This document shows, piece by piece, positions 7,088 through 10,278 of a stretch of 10,278 bases of DNA. A model generated the notes under the pieces. The model was not told where the DNA came from. It was given only the letters and a program-made list of their open reading frames with translations, and searched no databases. How positions within the stretch are numbered: the stretch's first letter is position 1; every line of letters begins with the position of its first letter. Location: positions 1 to 10,278 of the forward strand of contig CAZHFN010000054.1 of NCBI GenBank assembly GCA_964531105.1, written 5' to 3'. The position numbers and the translations under genes were made by a program. Source of the stretch: UBA2256 sp964531105. GTDB taxonomy: Bacteria > Spirochaetota > Spirochaetia > Treponematales > Rectinemataceae.

Positions 7088-7121
7088 AGGGCCATCAAGT
7101 GAAAGCTTGGTGGCCCTTCTT
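7088..7121 (+). terminator. Rho-independent terminator between the radical SAM and DUF927 genes
   Basis: A 12-bp stem with one wobble (7088-7099 with 7106-7117) closes a 6-base loop and is followed by TTCTT. It starts 10 bases after the radical SAM stop codon. The SD of the DUF927 gene begins only a few bases beyond it. Confidence 0.8.
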
Positions 7122-7136
7122 CAAAGGAAATCCGAA

Positions 7137-9011
7137 ATGAATACGAATCAAACTGTCAACACAAGCAGCATGAGCGCAGTTGCTCAGGATACAGTTCTTA
7201 AGACGATTAACATTCGACAGCGTATTCCCAATGCGCCAGTATCAAATGCGTCTGAATTGCCGCATCGGTATCTGTTTGCGAAGGACCTGAGCCTTGTGAA
7301 ATCGACTGATGCAGGCGGGATACGGCTTTCACCATGCCCAATCGTGATTAGCGAATGTTCGGAGAACAGGTCTACGGGGCTGCATTATGTCACATTGGCC
7401 TGGATGCGCGACGGGAGGTGGCATCAGCATCAAATTGAACGCGGGGTCATCGCAAGCAAGACCAGCATTGTCGGATTGGCAAATTACAACTTCCCCGTCA
7501 CGAGCATTAACGCAAATGGCATCATCGAGTATCTTCAAGAATATGATCGGGTTAACAGTGGCAACATCCCGAAGACGTTTGTGGACGGCCGCCTGGGTTG
7601 GACCGAGGACATGGCGGGGTTTCTCTGGGGGCACTCGTACTTGAGTGGGACTTCCGCCGGTAAACTTCCCGGCCAGGCCCCGGTGGTTCGTTTCAAGGGT
7701 GCCGACCAGGGAGATGAGCAATTCGCAAGCGGCTTTGTTCAAAAGGGAAGCTTCGCCGCCTGGGCCTCCATGGTCAATGAGGCGCTGGAATATCCTGACG
7801 TCGCCTTTGCGCTGTACACGTCCTTGGCCGCGCCATTGCTTCCGATCCTGGGGGTGGACAACTTCACACTCGAACTCTGTGCTCCAAGTTCTTCAGGGAA
7901 AACCACCGCGCTGATGCTGGCGGCATCGGCATGGGGAAATCCTGCTCCGTATGCGGGCTCGTTCATCAACACCTGGAACGGGACCGACAACAGGATCGGT
8001 AGGATGGCGGCGCTGCTCAATGGACTGCCGCTTTTCCTGGATGAAACCAAGCTGGCTAGATTGCAGAACAAAAGGAACAAGTACGGCAGCGACCTCGTCA
8101 CCGACACCATCTACATGATCGCATCTGGCCGGGACAAGGCCCGCGCGACTCTCCATGGCTCTGATCGGGTGCAACCGTTCAGGACCATCCTTTTTTCAAC
8201 CGGAGAGACGCCAAGCCTGGACCTGAGTACAGACGGTGGAGCCAGGGGCAGGATCATCGACCTTTGGGGCAACCCTTTCCTCAGGACAGACGCCGAGAGC
8301 AAAGCAGTCGTCACCAGGATCAAGGGCGTGGTCACTGACCACTTCGGCCATGCTGGACATCGCATGGTTCAGTTCATCCTGGACCACCGGGATCAATGGC
8401 CCCTTTGGAAGGAAGCGTATGCTGAGGCGAATGAACTTCTTACGAAATCGCCTGATCTGACGTCTGTTGAAATGCGACTTGGAGAATACTTTGCCGCTGT
8501 CGCCACTACGATTGCAATCATCCATGCGGCTCTACCTGAACTGAAACGGAGCACGCCAGTTCGAATCCTACTCGATTCTGTGTGGTCCAGGGCCATGAAC
8601 GAATCAAAATCAGCCGATGTCGCTTCTCAGGCATTTGAATGTGTCGAAGAATGGATCAACAGTAATCAGCATCGAGTGTATTCACCTGCCGAGGCGCGTC
8701 AAAATATCCCTTGGTCTGGTGACATGCATGGAGCGTATTGCGACGTGACTGACGATGGAGAATGGACATTCGTAGGGGTAACGAAAACGTTTCTGGATGA
8801 TATTCTTAGAAAGAATGGATTTAAAGCCTTAGAAATGGTCCGTCTTTGGAAGGACAAGGGCTGGCTCATCACCGATGACTGGTCCAAAGGGTATCAGCGA
8901 AAGGTCGTCATCCCTAAAACTGCTGGCGAGTCGAAGAACGTAATAGTGCCAATGTACTGCTTCAGTGCCAAATCCTTTTGGGACGGACGGGGAAGGACCA
9001 GTCCTAAATAA
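7137..9011 (+). CDS. DUF927 family P-loop ATPase (helicase/primase-like protein of mobile elements)
   Basis: The 624-residue product shows the DUF927 core at about 85-420: Walker A APSSSGKTT (249-257) followed by AASAWGNP (262-269), NTWNGTD (278-284), Walker B LPLFLDETK (297-305), ASGRDKARAT (329-338), the sensor-like strand ILFSTGE (351-357) and GGARGRIIDL (367-376). The family is found on plasmids, integrative elements and prophages, where it is annotated as a helicase-like ATPase probably serving replication or transfer. Residues 440-624 form a C-terminal region that includes DILRKNGFKALEMVRLWKDK, probably a winged-helix-like regulatory end. I start at 7137 with AAAGGAAA upstream; an in-frame ATG at 7074 overlaps the radical SAM stop and runs through the terminator. 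No promoter fits between terminator and SD, so transcription probably comes from read-through or from inside the radical SAM gene. The candidate origin region follows 5 bases after the stop. Confidence 0.85.
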   Translation: MNTNQTVNTSSMSAVAQDTVLKTINIRQRIPNAPVSNASELPHRYLFAKDLSLVKSTDAGGIRLSPCPIVISECSENRSTGLHYVTLAWMRDGRWHQHQIERGVIASKTSIVGLANYNFPVTSINANGIIEYLQEYDRVNSGNIPKTFVDGRLGWTEDMAGFLWGHSYLSGTSAGKLPGQAPVVRFKGADQGDEQFASGFVQKGSFAAWASMVNEALEYPDVAFALYTSLAAPLLPILGVDNFTLELCAPSSSGKTTALMLAASAWGNPAPYAGSFINTWNGTDNRIGRMAALLNGLPLFLDETKLARLQNKRNKYGSDLVTDTIYMIASGRDKARATLHGSDRVQPFRTILFSTGETPSLDLSTDGGARGRIIDLWGNPFLRTDAESKAVVTRIKGVVTDHFGHAGHRMVQFILDHRDQWPLWKEAYAEANELLTKSPDLTSVEMRLGEYFAAVATTIAIIHAALPELKRSTPVRILLDSVWSRAMNESKSADVASQAFECVEEWINSNQHRVYSPAEARQNIPWSGDMHGAYCDVTDDGEWTFVGVTKTFLDDILRKNGFKALEMVRLWKDKGWLITDDWSKGYQRKVVIPKTAGESKNVIVPMYCFSAKSFWDGRGRTSPK

Positions 9012-9016
9012 CTCGT

Positions 9017-9202
9017 ACGTTCCAAATTTTTGCATCCCCGTCACCCTGCTCCTGTAACTGTTCAATGTGTACATGTGATTCTTATTCTTATTATACGTTC
9101 CAAATAACTAAAATAAATTTATTATATATAATTATTATTATGATATCATTATAATATAAATAGCGACGGTGGTGGCAGATTTTTGTTGGGTATTTGGAAC
9201 GT
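9017..9202. repeat. Three copies of an 11-bp repeat around an AT-rich region
   Basis: ACGTTCCAAAT occurs at 9017-9027 and 9095-9105 in direct orientation (both preceded by T) and as its exact reverse complement at 9192-9202. The second and third copies face each other across the AT-rich palindromic block. Such arrays serve as binding sites for replication initiators, partition proteins or recombinases. Confidence 0.75.
9106..9163. other. Extremely AT-rich palindromic block, candidate replication origin or unwinding element
   Basis: Only four or five of these 58 bases are G or C. It is a string of palindromes: AATAAATTTATT (9112-9123, perfect), ATTATATATAAT (9121-9132, perfect) and an imperfect 24-base palindrome at 9133-9156 centred on ATGATATCAT. 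It lies directly between facing copies of the 11-bp repeat and just after the DUF927 ATPase gene, as expected for a DNA unwinding element with initiator sites. It could instead be a partition site or simply the promoter region of the following Cys-rich gene. No DnaA box consensus was recognised. Confidence 0.45.
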
Positions 9203-9274
9203 CGAAGCCGCTGGCGATTCCAGTTCTATGGAGATGAAGGTTTTGAATAATAACCATGCGAAGGAGAAAGCGAC

Positions 9275-9688
9275 ATGGTCTTCTTGAACTTCCTAAAAGG
9301 TTTAGGACTTGACCTGGAGACGTTCTGCCCATTCGACATTGAAGTGGTCAATGCCGAGTCAGATGCCTCTTGCGAGGACGACATAAAAAGTGGCATTTCA
9401 TTTCATAAAGATAGTTATGAAAACAATCTAGCTCATGCAGGTGGTAATGAGCTTCAATTGAATCGTGTCCATGTTGATCAACCGAGTAATGTTCAGTCGT
9501 CTGCGCCAAATATGGTTCCGAATGACAGGTCCTGCTCGGACTGTGATTTCTGTCAGCCTGATGAGGATTTCGAAACAGGGTCTGATGGGATGCGTTGCTC
9601 TGCCATGGGTTTTGTGATTGCCGACGCCAAACAATGTGCTTCAACTTGTTCGAGCTATTACTGTCCTGAATCAGTTGAGGATCTGTGA
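9275..9688 (+). CDS. Small Cys-rich protein, possibly metal-binding
   Basis: The 137-residue product starts at an ATG about nine bases after AAGGAG. Residues 1-85 are acidic and polar, with a hydrophobic first ten residues too short and interrupted for a signal peptide. The last third has seven cysteines in the pattern C87-x2-C90-x2-C93-x14-C108-x12-C121-x3-C125-x4-C130, with the segment GMRCSAMGFVI between. This spacing suggests a bound metal (zinc or an iron-sulfur cluster), but I recognise no named family. Its position after the candidate origin hints at an element-maintenance role, which is inference only. Confidence 0.75.
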   Translation: MVFLNFLKGLGLDLETFCPFDIEVVNAESDASCEDDIKSGISFHKDSYENNLAHAGGNELQLNRVHVDQPSNVQSSAPNMVPNDRSCSDCDFCQPDEDFETGSDGMRCSAMGFVIADAKQCASTCSSYYCPESVEDL

Positions 9689-10056
9689 CGCTGCCAGCGG
9701 GTGTCCTGCAGCTAGGATAAAGGGTTCGTGGTCAGCGAGATTTGAAAAATTTTGATAACACAAAGCGAAAGATGTCCTTCAAATTCGCCAGCATTTGAGT
9801 CGTCTGCATCGTCGACAGCTTAGTGTTGCTGAGCGAAGAAGCAATACAATAATGTCTACGCCTGCAAATTATGTATATCTATTTTGAATTGCAACGAAGA
9901 CAATGACAAATACGATGTCATTTTGAGTCGCGTTCATAGAGATATTAGAGGGTATCGTACGGTGGCTGAGCAAGGCCCTTGGCTTTTCGGAGTCAAGGGC
10001 TTTGTTCTTTACAGGAAGGCGATGGAGAACAGGACAACTGACGAAAAGGAGGCACT
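9689..10056. other. Intergenic region with no supported gene
   Basis: About 370 bases. It contains a weak promoter-like pair (TTGCAA 9889-9894, 16-base spacer, TACGAT 9911-9916) and the terminator at 9972-10010. A 60-codon frame opening at TTG 9884 runs straight through that terminator and has no SD, so I do not call it. A short RNA from the promoter-like site to the terminator, of roughly 90 bases, is possible but unproven. Confidence 0.5.
9972..10010 (+). terminator. Rho-independent terminator
   Basis: A 12-bp stem with two wobbles (9972-9983 with 9992-10003) closes an 8-base loop and is followed by TTTGTTCTTT. It could end the transcript of the Cys-rich gene or of a small RNA starting nearby. 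Confidence 0.8.
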
Positions 10057-10152
10057 ATGGTTTTGAGAGTCGTCATGGTTCTCATTGAATCAAAGCTTGC
10101 GAGGGAAATACTGAAGCAAGCCCTAATCGTTGTCATTAAAAGATCAATCTGA
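10057..10152 (+). CDS. 31-residue hydrophobic, basic small protein
   Basis: An ATG at 10057 follows a near-perfect SD (AAAAGGAGG, five bases before it) and reads 31 codons to TGA, 12 bases before a strong terminator. The peptide is rich in Val, Ile and Leu with six Lys/Arg and two Glu, a pattern that would form a cationic amphipathic helix. It also lies 47 bases after another terminator, so it sits in its own small transcription unit. Plausible roles are a membrane-active toxin of a type I toxin-antitoxin pair, a small regulatory membrane peptide or a leader peptide. No antisense RNA is recognised, and the peptide matches no family I know. Confidence 0.5.
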   Translation: MVLRVVMVLIESKLAREILKQALIVVIKRSI

Positions 10153-10164
10153 CCCCGTTCCAGC

Positions 10165-10197
10165 ACGGAGGGGCATGTCCTCTCCGTATCTTTTTTT
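10165..10197 (+). terminator. Rho-independent terminator after the small ORF
   Basis: A 9-bp stem with one wobble (10165-10173 with 10179-10187) closes a 5-base loop and is followed by ATC and seven T residues. It ends the transcript of the 31-residue ORF. Confidence 0.9.
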
Positions 10198-10223
10198 ATG
10201 TATTTTCAGGAAGACTTGAATTT

Positions 10224-10278
10224 ATGATTAGCGCTATATTGTTTGGTCAACGCGATCCAGGAATTAAATTCCCGGTGC
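10224..10278 (+). CDS. Possible start of a gene cut by the right edge
   Basis: An ATG at 10224 has AGGAAGA about nine bases upstream and an open frame to the end of the window (18 codons, beginning MISAILFGQRDPGIKF). It follows a terminator, as expected for a new transcription unit. The fragment is too short to identify and could be chance. Confidence 0.35.
   Translation, partial: MISAILFGQRDPGIKFPV

Noticed and set aside
9884..10066. 60-codon frame starting at TTG
   Set aside because: No SD, runs straight through a strong terminator hairpin and overlaps the better supported 31-residue ORF.
1..10278. CRISPR array, tRNA, rRNA or insertion sequence
   Set aside because: No regularly spaced repeats, no tRNA-like cloverleaf or T-loop sequence, no rRNA segment and no transposase frame with terminal inverted repeats were seen.

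Overview
The window looks like accessory DNA from a Gram-negative bacterium: a plasmid, integrative element or genomic island rather than core chromosome. The reasons are a DUF927-type ATPase, a DUF6573-type protein and a protein with a DUF3102-like segment, all families typical of plasmids and integrative elements, together with strongly uneven base composition and long gene-poor stretches. Every gene I can support is on the + strand, most with good Shine-Dalgarno (SD) sites, and several are separated by classical Rho-independent terminators. A Desulfovibrio-like (sulfate-reducing deltaproteobacterial) host is my impression only. There is no integrase, relaxase, rRNA, tRNA or CRISPR array in the window.

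Layout. 1-657: no convincing gene; a terminator at 178-211, GC-rich structured DNA at about 420-540 and a plausible promoter at 605-632. 658-2355: an AT-rich gene for a sigma-54-activator-like AAA+ protein whose sigma-54 contact loop is degenerate. 2500-3645: a protein of unknown function with a DUF3102-like segment, preceded by an inverted repeat that overlaps its SD. 3705-4592: a compact tRNA-guanine-transglycosylase (TGT/DpdA)-like protein, with a hairpin before it and a terminator after it. 4744-4968 and 4958-5347: two overlapping small genes, the second a DUF6573 member. 5348-6135: about 790 bp without a convincing gene, possibly decayed coding DNA. 6136-7077: a radical SAM protein of the spore photoproduct lyase-like (SplB/COG1533) type, followed by a terminator only a few bases from the next SD. 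7137-9011: a DUF927 P-loop ATPase. 9012-9274: an extremely AT-rich, palindrome-rich region flanked by an 11-bp repeat in inverted orientation, a candidate replication origin. 9275-9688: a small Cys-rich protein. 9689-10278: mostly non-coding, but with a 31-residue ORF that has a strong SD and lies between two terminators, and the start of a possible further gene at the right edge.

How the genes may work together (inference). The DUF927 ATPase and the adjacent repeat-flanked AT-rich region could be a replication or maintenance module. The TGT-like protein and the SplB-like radical SAM protein are both enzyme types that act on nucleic acids, and they lie within 1.6 kb of each other. Together they could be a nucleic acid modification or repair pair, but no 7-deazaguanine synthesis gene (folE, queD, queE, queC) is present, so any such base would have to come from elsewhere. 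The AAA+ protein is probably not a normal sigma-54 activator, and its role is open.
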